64,000 nucleotides of DNA. Origin: Neckera pumila (lineage: Eukaryota; Streptophyta; Bryopsida; Hypnales; Neckeraceae). The DNA lies in contig OZ018417.1 of assembly GCA_963969595.1 (NCBI GenBank), positions 4,652,501 through 4,716,500 of the forward strand, in the 5' to 3' direction. Shown here one piece after another: positions 45,936 to 59,021 of this stretch (the first letter of the stretch is position 1; every line of letters starts with the position of its first letter). A program made the position numbers and the translations under genes. The notes below the pieces were generated by a model. The model saw only the letters and a program-made list of their open reading frames with translations, was not told the DNA's origin and did no database searches.

Positions 45936-48900
45936 ATGGCATCCCTCTCCTCCACACCGTCTTCATTTTACTGCACCCACTCCACGCTCCATCTGCTGCG
46001 GCCTCGCTTGTTGAATTTCAGCTATTCGTGCCCATGGCGAGCGGTGCAATTACCACGGAGGGAGCTTCACAGCAACGCAGTGTTGAAGAAGAAGCAGAAG
46101 GAGCAGAAGAAGCAGACGGGGGTTCGAGTGCTCTGTTGCCAAGTCACTTCCGAGGCTTCCAACCATGAAGGCGATGGCAGTGCTGCAACGGGACTGGCGA
46201 CGCTGGAGCAGTTCATTCAGCTCAATTCGGGATCCTGGAGTGGGAGTTTTACTGTAAGAGTTAATCCTGAAGTGAATGCAAAGTTTTTGGCTGGTATGGG
46301 ACTTGATGTTGTACGTTGAGATGTTGGATTAGCTGCAGTAGGAGATTCATGAAGTTTACGATTTGTGGGTGCAGTTTTGTTTCATGAATTCTTGTAGAGT
46401 TTAGGGTTGAAGTGTTGGTAACTTCTAGCTTTCACTTCTGCTTGCATTAATTGCACGGACGCTAATTGCTTGTCAATGACTTGGAATGGTGGCAAGAATT
46501 TTGGCATTTACGTAGTAGAAAGGGTCCCTTTGGTGTACCTTGTGAATTGCAAGAAACTTCATTTATGACGAACTTTGATTTTGAGGCAATTGAAGATGAT
46601 TAAGCACGGACAGTTGAACGTTCATCAGGAAATGCTTCATGAATCACAAGATATAGGTGATTCTTAAGCCATTTTTTGTGTGGATGGTTGACATTGTCAA
46701 GTAGTTGTAAGAAGATTCAAATCATTGCACACAGTTTTGAATTTGCTAAGTCGTTTAAAACTTGGGGTGTATGGTGAATGCCATGGTTTACTGTACAGTT
46801 CATTGTGTTCTCTTGGCTTAATTGTCTGGGTAACGTGGCGTCTCTCTTTGCAGCAATACGATGTTATGGGCAATGTGTTGCAATATATTCCGACTAGGCT
46901 ATCTGCTACTTCGTATGGCAAAGGCGAGAATGTCAGCCTCCTCCAGACGTAAGAAACTGTCTGTGATGTCACTGGTGATTTTCAACTCTTGCAATAATAG
47001 TTCTGGTGTTTCAGTAATAATCATATTATACAAATTTCAAAAGAGTTGTTAAAATTGTACTGAAACGTTTTGGAACACGTTGCTTCTTCCATTTCCAAAT
47101 TATTAGGGTTGGTTTCTCTGCTTCTTGTTTCTTTTCCTAACATTGACAGGTGGGACTAATTTTGGCAGGCTGCACATTAAAGAGGCAACCTCGAAGAGTA
47201 GAACAGCTGATGAGGGCGATGAACCGGTTTGGCAGGAGTTCAAGCTCATGGATACTAATCTCTTCACAATGGAGCAGCGGCAGCAGGTCTGCTTAGTGCT
47301 CCAAACCACGAATCCGTTATGCGGTTTTATGAGAATTTGAGCCCAAGATGAGCTAATTCAGTTGCCTAATTTCGAAGTGCCTAATCAGAATAAAACCTTC
47401 AATTTGGAATCTGATAGTCAAATATTTTTATCATCAAATGATGTAGGGTGCGGTTTTCTTCTTTTTATTGGTGCATTTTGTTACTTTCCTCGATGATTTA
47501 TTTAATCTCTTACAGGTATGGATGCAACGATTTATGGTCTTATGGGCACGAAGGGGTGAGCTGTTGTACACAAACCTGCAAGGGCATGAAGGTACCAATG
47601 AGCTTACTTTTTCCACTCTTGGCTATGGCAGGTTGGTTTCTTTCCCGGAAAGAATGCATACACCGTGTCGCATCAAACATCGGAGATGCTGGATAAGGTG
47701 TTGAGAATTGGAGTACTAGGAGAAGACGATGAGGAGGAAGAGGAGTTTCCAAAGTAAGCCTGGAACCCAGGTATGACAAACCTTGTAAAATGAAGTGAAG
47801 AAATTACTAAAACTTACCTTTACCATGAAGTATATAGGACCCGCCGTGCCGACCCGGCATTTTTTTAGGAGTTTAAAGACGACAAAGTTCGATCTGAAGA
47901 ATTAGAGACCCTAATGTATTTGTAAAGACCAAAGGTGAATGAGATCAACCCTTAGGGACTTCTTTAGAACGCAAATAAATTATTAGATCCTAAGTAAGAC
48001 TTCTTAGTGCGTGCCTAGCAACCATTTTAGCCTTGAAATGAACCCCACTCACTCCACTTTGTAAGTTTTGTTATTTGTGATTTGTGAAGGTCTTTAAAGA
48101 ACACCTTAATGCCACGATGGGGTCTTCATCTACCAGGGTTGTTATCATCCCTGGAGGGAAGGAACCCTGTAGTATGCCAGGTTTCCTCCTCTGAATACTC
48201 TTTTATTAGTACAAACTAGCCACTAGTGCATCTGCACCCATGCATTGTATGTATTCGATTTCAATCGAGGTGATAATATTTGGGACTCCAGTGAGATTCT
48301 CCTGTTTCTATGAACATGCCTGGGTGATATTTTGTCCATATAACTACATCCCAAGTAATTCATGAATCTTAAAAAGTCGCCTTCCTTCCTGACCAACATG
48401 ATGAAATGGAGGTAATTAACATACTTGTCCAAGATACGATCAAAAATATGTTAAATTTTCAAAATGATTCGGAGCTAATGTTGAACATATGATCTAACAT
48501 CAATGTGGCAGAGGTGTGAAGCTTCCTTCCCGACGCCCAGCTCTTGTATGTGAGAGCTGTCTCTACTCCAAAGACGCCCAAAGGCGGGTGAGGGCCTTCC
48601 ATGTGCTGGACCCGCGGGGCCTCCTGGACGTGATCGGTGTGTTTCACGAGAGCCGAGATGGCACCTCGTTTGCAGAGTCACAAAGGGACCTTGTGGACGA
48701 GCCTGGGATCAGAATCCAGGCGCTACTCGGCAGGTGGTCAGGTCAACTCGTGACACAGCGAACTGGCATTTATGGCTCCACCTCGGCGCGTTGCAATGTC
48801 CGTATTTCCTATGAAAGAGACGAGGAAGCCAGGATGAAACAGGTACTACTGTGCATCCCTCTGCAAATTCTTTTGTTAGAATGGTCCACCTTGCGACACT

Positions 48901-50311
48901 CTTCATAGTTTTTGCTATAGATGATGACTCCCAACTGTGGAGTATTGAATTCCCTCATCATTCAAGTCATTGCGGGATGTCAAGGTTTGTGTTCCGCAAG
49001 TAGAGTGATAATAGAAAAACGAGTCTTGAGAACTGCACAGGAGGGCTAATATTTTGCCTCAGAATTTAGGGCTCAGAATTGTGCAGGGTTTACAAATAAA
49101 ATGAGTTAGAATAGAAAGAGATAAGAGAATCTTGCGATTGAAGTTGCTCACCTGCACAATCCCTATTTCTATGTGGCAAGGTGGCAATTCCCAACTTAGT
49201 CCCTTCTCATGGGAGTCTGTCCATAGGTGGTAAAAGCCACTTTAGATTGCATAGGTAAAAGCAATAAGTTTGAGAAAATAAGATATCCTACGCCTAGAAA
49301 TTTAAGGTTAAAACTTGAACCTTGCAATTAAGCGTGAGGTAATACCTCTTTTCTAATCTGAGGTAATAAGTCTCCAATCCACTTCAGAGAGGAGCTTGGA
49401 ACCTTTCTAAAATATTTTTAGCATGCCGTGTAGGAGCCATGTGTGCACTACCTCTTCACGTTCAATCTTGTTACTGGGAGCAATGCGAAGTTGACATTGA
49501 ACAAATCGAGACAAAAAGATATGCACCGATCTAGGTGAATGTAGGGTTTCCTATTTTTTCAAGCTTTTTGTTTCAACTTGTGCAACCGAATTAAAAGTTA
49601 TCTTTGTCTGTCCAACCGAGGTTTTTGGAACATCCAGAATATGACTTCTGGATGTTCTGCAAAGGATGTCTTTGCCCTACCCAACCTTATCGCCTGCAGG
49701 ACCAAGAAGTCCAAGTTGGGTCTCATGTTTTCTAAAGCAGTCTTGAGTAGGTCATATGGAGACTTTCTTTTGTCCACTTTACTTAGTTTTTCACGAACAC
49801 ATGCAATGCTCTTCTTCATTGATGTTGGTGGTATAAAGTTCATCCCTATCTGGATTACGTTTTTCACATTATGATCAATTGAATTAGCCATTTTAGAACC
49901 AAGAATCCTTGATCTTACACGGGTTAATAAGAATATCCTAGCTAAAATTGATCAAGCAATGGGACATTTTATTAGAGGAAGGAATTATAACAATTGCTGA
50001 TGCTGTTTGTGACGGGTTTACAGGAGATTACAACTGATAGAGGGCAAGGCACAAGGATTGCAATGAACGGGGCTTCGTTGGGAAACATTATGCGGTTCGA
50101 AGGAGGGTTGCTGACAACCATGCTTCCCGGAGGACTAGCCATGACGAGCCCAGGCAGTGTGGGTCAAAGCGTAGGTCGGAAGCAGGCTTTCTACTTTGAA
50201 GTCTCGTGGATTGAATCTCCAGGAGAGAGACGACGCTTGGTGCGTACTTATGACACGGATGGCTTGGTGGTGTCTACAAGCCTTGCCACTGAGTCCAAGC
50301 TCTCTTCATAG
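45936..50311 (+). CDS. Chloroplast-targeted DUF3598 (calycin/lipocalin-like) protein
   Basis: Six exons: 45936..46253, 46854..46948, 47169..47286, 47632..47753, 48512..48842, 50024..50311; 423 residues, GT-AG borders, all in phase. It starts MASLSSTPSSFYC with a Ser/Arg-rich ~70-residue stretch typical of a plastid transit peptide. The body shows LNSGSWSGSFTQYDVMGNVL, RLSATSYGKGENVSLLQTLH, VGFFPGKNAYTVSHQTSEML, an acidic GEDDEEEEEFPK linker, KLPSRRPALVCESCLYSK, RISYERDEEARMKQ and a C-terminal beta-strand-rich region. DUF3598 proteins of plants and cyanobacteria have a calycin-like barrel; their function is unknown, and a plastid lipid- or pigment-related role would be only a guess. An in-frame ATG at 45747 would add 63 residues of non-transit-like sequence. 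Intron 5 (about 1.2 kb) is the largest. Confidence 0.88.
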
Positions 50312-50769
50312 TCCAGTTTTTGTAAAGAGGTCATTTTATGATTGGCAGGTGGAGTACCACACTTAAAAAGTGTCCCACTTTAATTTTGAGCAATTCTTTT
50401 ACTGCACCAATTTTCTTTGTAGGAATTATTAGAATATAAGGACTTGATGACGGCACTACTTGCACTTTTTCTTATTATTGATGAGTTAGATGTTCACTGT
50501 ATTTTGAGCTTCTCCAATAGTTGACAATTGAAAGGTTGTTTGTGTTTCTTTGTAGTTCAAATTCGGGAATTGATTTTATTTTATACCTTAATAAGATTGA
50601 GTATCTCTATTCAATTGGGACGTGTGATGGTAATGGAGTGATTAGTGACTACAATAGGAACTTCCACCTTTTGAGTGTAAGTTCATTGAAGGAAGTGATT
50701 TTCTTAGGTCTTTGTATTGTATCCATGTTAATTACTCATTGCTTAGGTGAGTAAGAACATAGGACGAAT

Positions 50770-50922
50770 GGGAGTGCAATACTGGGGGGGTTATAATATT
50801 CAACATGTAACTTTACCCCCTTGACTTTTTGTAATAAGAAAATTTGGGGGTTGGAGGGTGCCCGGGAGGGTGAAGTTACATGATACATGTTCAATATTAT
50901 ACCCCCCTTGTATCGCACTCCC
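50770..50922. mobile_element. MITE with ~38-bp inverted termini (153 bp)
   Basis: The left end starts GGGAGTGCAATACTGGGGGG and continues TTATAATATTCAACATGTAA. The right end is the near-exact complement (TTCAATATTATACCCCCC, then TATCGCACTCCC). No coding capacity. Confidence 0.7.
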
Positions 50923-52547
50923 GATCTTCCACAGGATGATCATTGTGGATACACTTCTTATTGGGTTTGGCCTTAGGGGTACTAGCAATCTAGCACTATA
51001 AGAAATTTATGTTTTTTTTTGACGTTAGAAAAAACATGATACCGTGTTTGTTTAGATGCAAAAAAAATCTGCATTGATGTCCCACAAAAGTCGTCAAAAC
51101 GGACAAGCAAAAAACATGCTCTGTTAAGCAAAAAACGTGCATATTTTGGGCTTGTTTTTTTGTAACATCCAACGAAACGCCCTACTGCAAGTGCTTTAGG
51201 GGGTGCCATGTGGAAGCCACGTGATTTCTACGTCACCTTGTCATCCACAGGCAGTGCCATGTCATTGTTTTTTCATCCAAAAACTTTTTGACGTGTCTCG
51301 TGATGTGGACCCAATAAAATATGACGTGGCATGCCTTGTCAGCACACTTTTATGTCATTTAAAAATTTTATTTCTTTTTTTAAACATCAATATAGATGTT
51401 TAGATAGAGGTTTTTTGAAACATCGATTGTTGCATACTATATCCATAAGTCAAGGTCAATAGAAAATAATTATTTAAAATAAACAAATAATTAAGAAAAT
51501 GAACAAAAACAATCGTTGAGTTCAACATTTATTTTAAAAACTTACCATCTACCATCAAGAGGATTTTTGGTAGCCAAATGAAGGAATTACTTCATTAAAA
51601 AATTTGTAAGAATGAAGGGTTGAGAGGTCCTATTTATACCCATTGTCAGTCTATAGTGAGACAAAAGATATGGGATAATTATAATATGGGAACTTGACCG
51701 TTGTAACTCTATACGTTGTTGTAGACATCTGGATTTTCTTTTAGACATTTGGATGTTGTTTTAGACATCTAGACCATGTGTTTCAGACATCTTGCATTGA
51801 ATACAATTCTTGCTTAAAATATCCTATATGGGTTGTCAATCTTCCTACCACCCTACTTGTATAAAGAATTCCTTTTTTCATCCATATTGCACATCCGTCT
51901 ATTGCCCTTTTTTTGCAAAGCATGCCACATGGCTGCCATTTTCCTAAAATTTTCACATTTGGACAGTATTCTACTATAGAGCTTAATAATTTTTATTGAT
52001 TTTCCATAATAAAAAAATGGATCTGCTTGCTGACGTAACAGTCTATGTTTTTTTGGACGTTCCAAAAATCGCAATGATGTTTCTTGGGATGTTCCAGAAA
52101 TTGCAGTGATGTTTTTATTGACGTCCACATTGACAAGCCCGTCCGTGTTGACAAGAACCCGTCCGGCCCTCTTCCAAGTGCCCGTTTGCGTGGACATCAT
52201 GCAAAATCCCCACTATTGCGACCGAGACCGCTAAACGACGCGACGACAGAAAAAACACAACTCGTTTTTTGCCAGACAACTCCAAAAATGTATCTTTCTT
52301 AGAGTATAGAGACTCTTTTCAGTCTTTTGAGCCATGAGGGCAACACATTTCAAAAGTTCATAACAAATTCATGCTTCGTGAAAAAAATGTAATTTCAATT
52401 TTTCTTGCCATTTCTTTACATGTAAGAAATAGAATTTAAAAATTTAAGCAATGGCATGAAGGCCAACTCCTATTTCTGCCCATGTTGGCTTGTTCTACTT
52501 TAAATGATACCACTAACATTCCTTTCCAAGCAAAGGACTATACTCAC

Positions 52548-52804
52548 TACACTAAAAATGATATTTAGTGTTGGCAACACTAATTACGAACCTTGACACT
52601 AAATATCATAAGTAAGTAATACTAAATCTAATTTCTAACACTAAATATGCTCTATGGTAAATCTGAAATCTGAAAAGGTTTACATTTAGTGTTAGAACAC
52701 GTTAAAAAAATGAACTAAATCCGCTACAATTCAGATTTAGTGTTGTGGCTGGTAGGGGGTAAAACACTAAATGTCATACTACACTAAATATCATTTTTAG
52801 TGTA
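52548..52804. mobile_element. MITE with 24-bp TIR (TACACTAAAAATGATATTTA...)
   Basis: TACACTAAAAATGATATTTA at 52548 and its exact complement ending 52804 bound a 257-bp segment; the match extends 24 bases. Inner copies of ACACTAAAT recur. The flanking TA could be a TA duplication (Tc1/mariner type) or part of CACTA-like ends; superfamily undecided. Confidence 0.7.
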
Positions 52805-54687
52805 TTGTCCTTTTGGACAATTTCTTGAACCTTTGATTTCATTAATTACACCTATGTTGTCATTTTTATAACAAGTTTATGGATAATTGATACAACAATG
52901 CACATCCATCTGATAATTTGGAGATACAAATCCAATCCGGGTCCATTGCAAAGATCACTCCATCTACATGTATCACCAATTTTAATTAAGTCTTCTCTTG
53001 GTTAAAAAACTTAATATTTTCTTTGACAAAAGCAAATGCAAGAGACTAAATGCCAACTGAAATTGTACATTTCAAAAATAATGTACATTTATTGAGTGGA
53101 ATTGAAATGCACTACTAAAAATTCTATAAATTCCATCAATTGGATATTCTAGTTGTTGAATTAGCATCGCTTTCTAAATGTCCAAAATAGTCACATACAT
53201 CAAAGAGTACTCTTTAAAAATGCTCTTATAAAAAGGGTGCAAGAATGGTAAGGTATTTGGTGTTGTGCCACTTTTAGAAGTACTTTCAAGATTCTACAAG
53301 TAACACACTCAAATCTTGAGGTGTCTTTGTATTATTTATTTGCCTTGAGTTCTAAGAAATATAGAATAGTCTTGTAGAGTTGCAGTTTTAATGCTTTAGT
53401 CACATACTAAAAAAACTTGGCCAATATTGGATGTTCATTGAAGTAGCATGTCTTTGTAAATTATTGAAAAAAAAAAAATTTCTTTCACAATATTATAAAC
53501 ATTCTCATTTCATCTCCAATGCTTATCTTCTCATCTAACTTGGAAATGTAGTTCTAAAGTTGTTCAAAAATTGATTGAAGCACTTGAAGGTCATGCCATT
53601 CAAATATAAAATTTGTTAGGAATTTTTTTTTTTCAAAACCATTTGCACAAAATGTGTAACACACATGTCTTTAGGGAATCAACAAAGGATTTTTTGAATA
53701 CCTTGTACATAAATTCATTATTTGAGCTACTTTGTATCAAAGTTTTTGCAAGTTCTAAAGTTACATAAAGCACTCTAAAAGTACCGAAAATAAATGACTT
53801 TTCTTAAGTGCAAACTTTCTTCCAATAAAAACAAGATTGATACTAATTTCATGAACACATTTTTGAAAAATAACAATATAAAGCTTTGAAATACCACATT
53901 AGCCCCATCCAATAATGTATTTCAAGATTTCAGTAAGTTCAAATCATATCTTTTGTTTTCATAGTGTGAGTATAGTCTTGATGAATAACAATTAATAATT
54001 GGATGATTGTAAAGAATGCTCGCAAATGTCAACTTTGTAGTTTGTACTTCAAATATTGTTCATTACGGATTTTACGCTAGCCCCCTTGTAGGCATTGTAA
54101 TCTTTTCTACACAAACTTGCTTTCAAGCATCTTGTTTCCTTGGATTCTATACAAATTTGCTTTTCAAGAGTCCAGTGATTGCACGGTGATATCTTAAGCA
54201 CTAGAAGGCTAGAAATAATGATTGGTTCTATACGTAGAAATCTTAGAATTGTAAGGCATTTTATATCCAAGTCCAACCCTTTTAAGATTCAATTTCACAT
54301 TTAACCCGTTTATATATATTAGTTTGTTTTTAAGACATCATAATGCAAGAAAGTAGGATTGGATCTTGACTCTTGGTAAGTGGCAATGTAGTTTGTGTTC
54401 TTCCAAAGTTGGACATTTTGTTGTCGACAACTTTAACATGACTTGATATCTAGTATCTTTTCAAAGGTTCTCAAAAAAATTTTCATTATTCCACAATAAC
54501 AACTATTATGACATATTCATTAGAAATTTTTCATTACCAAAGAGCAATAATCAAGTCAAGTAAGAATCTCAAAAGTAGTGAAGTAGTATATGTGTAAGAT
54601 TAATAGTCATCCAATTCTTATATCAAAATTTTGCTAACATTTACTGGGCTCTTGTGCTCTCCACACTACCAATGATGCTTGATTGAA

Positions 54688-54912
54688 AGGATTTGGAGCC
54701 TGTTCTAGAACATTAGAGGACATAATAATATATTAAAAAAATTAAAAAAATTAAAAAAAAATTAAAATTAAAAAAAAAACTAAAAAAAAAACTAATTTAA
54801 TAATAACTGACGTGACAATCTCTCGGCCATGTCAGATTAGAATTCCCATAGAGTTCCTAGGGTTCCCACAGTCTGGGAACTTGCAGTCTTCCGAGGGGCC
54901 CAAAAATCCTCC
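54688..54912. mobile_element. T/A-tract element related to 29932-30256
   Basis: AGGATTTGGAGCC at the left is roughly the complement of GGGGCCCAAAAATCCT at the right. The inside has long A-rich runs (about 54731-54795) followed by GACGTGACAATCTCTCGGCC, close to ACGTGGCAGTCGCTCGGCCA at about 30138, then TGGGAACTTGCAG-type sequence. Confidence 0.5.
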
Positions 54913-55044
54913 TTAGTAATGGTTGCAAGACCTTGGTAGTGGAATATTTCACTCTAATATTGGAACCTATCTAATAAATGGATTTCTAGTAAAAATTAGT
55001 TTTTCAATGACACTCTTTCGCTATGCATTTGCAATTCTACTTAA

Positions 55045-55973
55045 TCCTTGAAAGACCATTGTCCCTTCAAGGGACAAATGGGAATTTGGGACAGGTACCT
55101 ACGGATTGAAATTTTCTGATTTCTTGAAACTTTTTTTGTTAGTAGAAAAATTGACCAGCTTTGTGGAAATATATATTTTTTTCAATCAATGCCTGGGAAC
55201 AAAAATTATGCCCCAAATAGCTTGGAACTTAGAAGGGAGAGAGGGGGCAGCAAAAAAAAATTAATTCAAAATCTTCAATCCATCACTTTTTTATTATTTA
55301 TTTTTTTCTCATAGATTCTAGTTTTGTCTACATAGAAAGCTTTGATTCATTCCATTTGACTTGTTATAATAAAGTTATGGACAGCCTTGTTTTGGGGGCA
55401 ATTAGAGCATCTTTTTGAAGAAATAATTTGCAGGATTCATTTTTGAATGCAATCTTTATAATTTTTCAAAAAAAAATTCAACATGGTTCAATTTTCTTGC
55501 TAGAAAAATCTCACCATTGGAACTAGTGCATTTTAATTCTATTTTAGAGATATTAATAATTTAGATTTTCCTTCTATATTGTACCGACTTCTACTTAACA
55601 ATCTTTTGAAGTATAAAAATTAAGTTTTTTGAATTTTGAATTTTGTTAATTGACTCTCAACTCAATTCTCAACCATAAGGGTTTATAGCTCAAAACTTTG
55701 TAGTGCAAAAGATTAAAGTTTAGAAGGTTAAAAGTCAAATAATCTAGTCCTGCAATATGCTGAAAAATTGAATTTTTTTACTTTAAACACAGATGTCTTG
55801 TAATCTATGCAGTCAAATATTTTGAAATTTTTTGTACACATTCTCGTAATAGTTAGGTGCAAGATCCTAGGTTAGGTTTGTCAAAAAAATAGTTTTCAAA
55901 TTTCTTACTCTTTGCTATAGAAATGGCAGTTTTGAGTTTTTTTTGGCAGAAAAAAGGCCTTGGTCTTCTAGAG
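55045..55973. mobile_element. Degenerate TTAA-type element
   Basis: TCCTTGAAAGACCATTGTCC follows TTAA (55041-55044), and TTGGTCTTCTAGAGGTAGAA marks the right side. The body shares blocks with the other copies (for example AACTTTTTTTGTTAG, GCTAGAAAAATCTCACCATT and AGAAATGGCAGTTTTGAG). Size (about 930 bp) fits the family; ends are mutated. Confidence 0.45.
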
Positions 55974-56912
55974 GTAGAATATATAAAAATCTATAATATA
56001 TTGATGGAAAGATTAAGTTGCAAGAATGAAGTGCTAATTTTATAATTCTAGAATGAAACAACAAAATAATACTCTGTATGCACTAAGATGTTTAACACTA
56101 TAATATGAACCTAGAGAAAATTACAAAAATTTGAAGACCAATTGCATTTGATATGATTTGTGTCACTTTTTAATTTTAAACTATAACTTTTTTCCAAAAT
56201 AATGTGAAATTTTTACAACAAATATAAGACATATAATCACATTGCTAAGAAATAAATATAAAATTTAAATCATGCAAAATGAAGTTTGAAATAGTAATTA
56301 ATATAGGCTTGGGCCTTTGAAGGTCAATAAAAAGCTTCTAGACTTTAGTTGACATGAAAGTCTTGGCAACTGTAAATTGCTACTTTGGAGGTGTATGTTG
56401 ACCAATAGCTGGCGTTGAACTCTATATTTGTCATCATAGAATCCCCAAAAGATCTGGACCCCATGGATGCAAGTGGACCCTTTCAACTTTCATATTTTTT
56501 TGAATCCAAATTCCAATCCAAATTTTTATGGCCTTGATTTTAGAATTTAATTGAATCTTAAGGGTATCCATTGGTTTTGTCAACAATCTTTTCAACTTCC
56601 TCAATGGAATAGTCACTAAAAGATGACGGAGTTGTTATTTGTTGTAACTTCTGAAGCATGAACCCGATGAATTTGAAACTTTTATTGGAGATGGCTAATA
56701 TGATTGTAATCATATCATTTATTTTTTAGAAATTAAAAAAATTGTTTTAAATTTGAAAACCAATTTTGCCAATTTGTCACATTTTGAGATTTAAGGGGGT
56801 TTTGTATCAGGAACTATCCAAAATTAATGGTCTAGAGTTGAATTTTTCTAGTCTATTTTTAAAGTAGATTAGCATGTGTCTACCAAAGGGCATTTAAAAA
56901 TATATTATTTTA

Positions 56913-57005
56913 CACTACAAGAGAATGAGGTGTTTTAACTTTTAAGTGAGTTTTTAAGTATAGTCCTAGATATAAGATTTTAAGTACTGACCTTTAAGGC
57001 AATTT
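56913..57005 (+). mobile_element. Truncated CACTA-type MITE (left end only)
   Basis: CACTACAAGAGAATGAGGTG followed by TTTTAAGTATAGTCCTAG resembles the left half of the elements at 36837 and 43095. No matching right terminus was found. Confidence 0.5.
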
Positions 57006-59021
57006 TTTTTCCCTCATAGTACTGTTTAGTACTTGCAAGTAGTCCATAGTACTTGCAACAATATTTTTAGCCATTAATTTTCCTCTCAATGGCTGAGAAT
57101 GTTCCGCCACAAAATACTCAATTATTATTCATAGTATTTAGTGTCTGAAATCCTGAGAAAGTGCTACAAAAAATGTTGGCCTTTATTGGAATTTACTGAG
57201 AATTCTCTATAGATATGGATCTATGATTGCAAAATGGACCTTTTCAACTCTCATACTTTTTCTTTATAAATTCTAAATTTGTCTTAGCTTCATTCATGAT
57301 GTTCGTCCTAGCTTCATTTCATTTTAGTTGTAGTGCCTCAAAAGGCACCCCGTGGTTGCAAAGCAAAGCGTAATTATATATGTCAAATGATACAAATTCC
57401 AAAGTTTTGCATGTTTAATTCTTAATTCTTAATTTATTAAAATCCACACGTCCAAAGTTTGTTTCAAACACATTAATATAGGAAATCCATCAAAAAGCTT
57501 TTAAATTAAATATTTGATATTACCATATTTGATTAATTGGAGAAATTCCCAATCCCAAAATGTGAAAATTTATTCCATCACCACTTGGGGTAATAGATAT
57601 ATGGCACCCTTGTGGATTATTTCGTTTCATAAAAATGGGGATTTAGAAATTAGAAGAGCACATAATGTTCTAAACTATGAACGCGTATTCAAAGCAAAAA
57701 CTGGTGAAATTCATCTACGCAAAGCTCTATAAAAGGTCACAGGTGTAGATTGATGATTTCCAACAGATTTGAGAAGAATCTCGAAATCAAATATGGTACC
57801 AGTGTGTCCTATAATAATACTCCGTTCCCTCCTGCTGCAATGAACGGTCTGCCTTTGCGGTCCTCGCACACGACCCCCTCCGATGGACTCTGCTAATGTC
57901 GAAAGAAACGACAAGCGAATAATGTCCTTCGCTGAGACCTTACTCTCAAATTCTGGAATAAAGCTTCAGCACGCAAAGTCTTCACCGAACAAGGCTAGTT
58001 TGGAATGCGTAATTTCCCACGACATCCAAAAAAGACACTAAACAAAAATGTTCTGCGCTTCTCAAATGTATTGTAACCTTCCTTTCAAATTCTGGGATAG
58101 AGCTGCAAGCAAAGTAGCAAACGTTGGAAATGCTTCAACGACTACATCTGTGGGAAAAAGAGCGTAATTCCCCACCAGCTCAAAAAGCACAGAATAGAGC
58201 ACCGTCGGCGTCGGGGGGGCGGAGGGATGTGAGTAACAGAGTGAGCATAGGAAACGGAATATGGTGGAGAAAGGAAAAAACAGAAGCCGGCTGATTGTAG
58301 GCAAAAAAGAGTGTAACAGGGGATGGACGCGGCTGCGTCTCGCTACCTCTCATCATAAGGAGCATCGATTTCTTCGTTTAACGCTACTGCTGCTACCGCC
58401 AGGGACGCAGCTGACAACCGGCGTATGAAACTCAGCGCCAGACAACCTTTTTCTGCCCCTCAACAGCAAAACTGCTGCAGTTCCTGTACTGTACAGCCTG
58501 TGCGAGGCTGCGTTCCACTGGCCTAGATTTCTGCAGCATCCTCACTGCACCGACATCTCTCGCTCCTCACCAAACGGCCACGATCCTGAGCGGTCTTGGA
58601 AGAGCAAGTACTATTGGACGTCACAGACTCGACAATTGAGATCTCATTCTAGATTCATATCTAGGTTTAGAGTTAGAAATGTCCGGATATCTAAGTACCT
58701 TTTGCATGAAGGGGAGTACTCTCTCTGCAGCTAAACGACGTTACAGGTGCAATGTAGTGAAACAACAACTTCAGTGAAATTATCAACATATAGCTGTGGA
58801 GAAGCCAACAGATGAGACACCTATGCACACCAACTGAAATTATGAGTGAAAGTGAGCTGCAACTACATCCTTGGACCTTCCGAATTAGTTCGGGCTAATT
58901 AGAAATCACTTATTAGCAGGCCAACCAACTTGTAATGATAGGCTGCTAAGCAGCTTGTATCACAACTATCAATGGAGGCTCTTCTTTAGAATCTGTATCT
59001 GCCTCTAATCTCGAATCTCGT

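Larger units (their letters stand above)
50312..59021. other. Gene-poor AT-rich region
   Basis: No supported gene in 8.7 kb. It holds a MITE (50770-50922), a TIR element (52548-52804), a T/A-tract element (54688-54912), a degenerate TTAA-type element (55045-55973) and the left end of a CACTA-type MITE (from 56913). GC-richer sequence at about 58170-58620 has no convincing frame and lies downstream of the remodeler gene's 3' end. Confidence 0.5.

Noticed and set aside
47468..47704. 78-codon frame beginning upstream of DUF3598 exon 4 (a possible extra exon)
   Set aside because: Inserting it would split the conserved junction RQQ|VGFF and change phase; the 47632 acceptor gives the family sequence directly.
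58062..58620. GC-rich segment with short frames, possible gene
   Set aside because: No conserved motif, no consistent frame; more likely sequence downstream of the remodeler gene or an unrelated non-coding patch.
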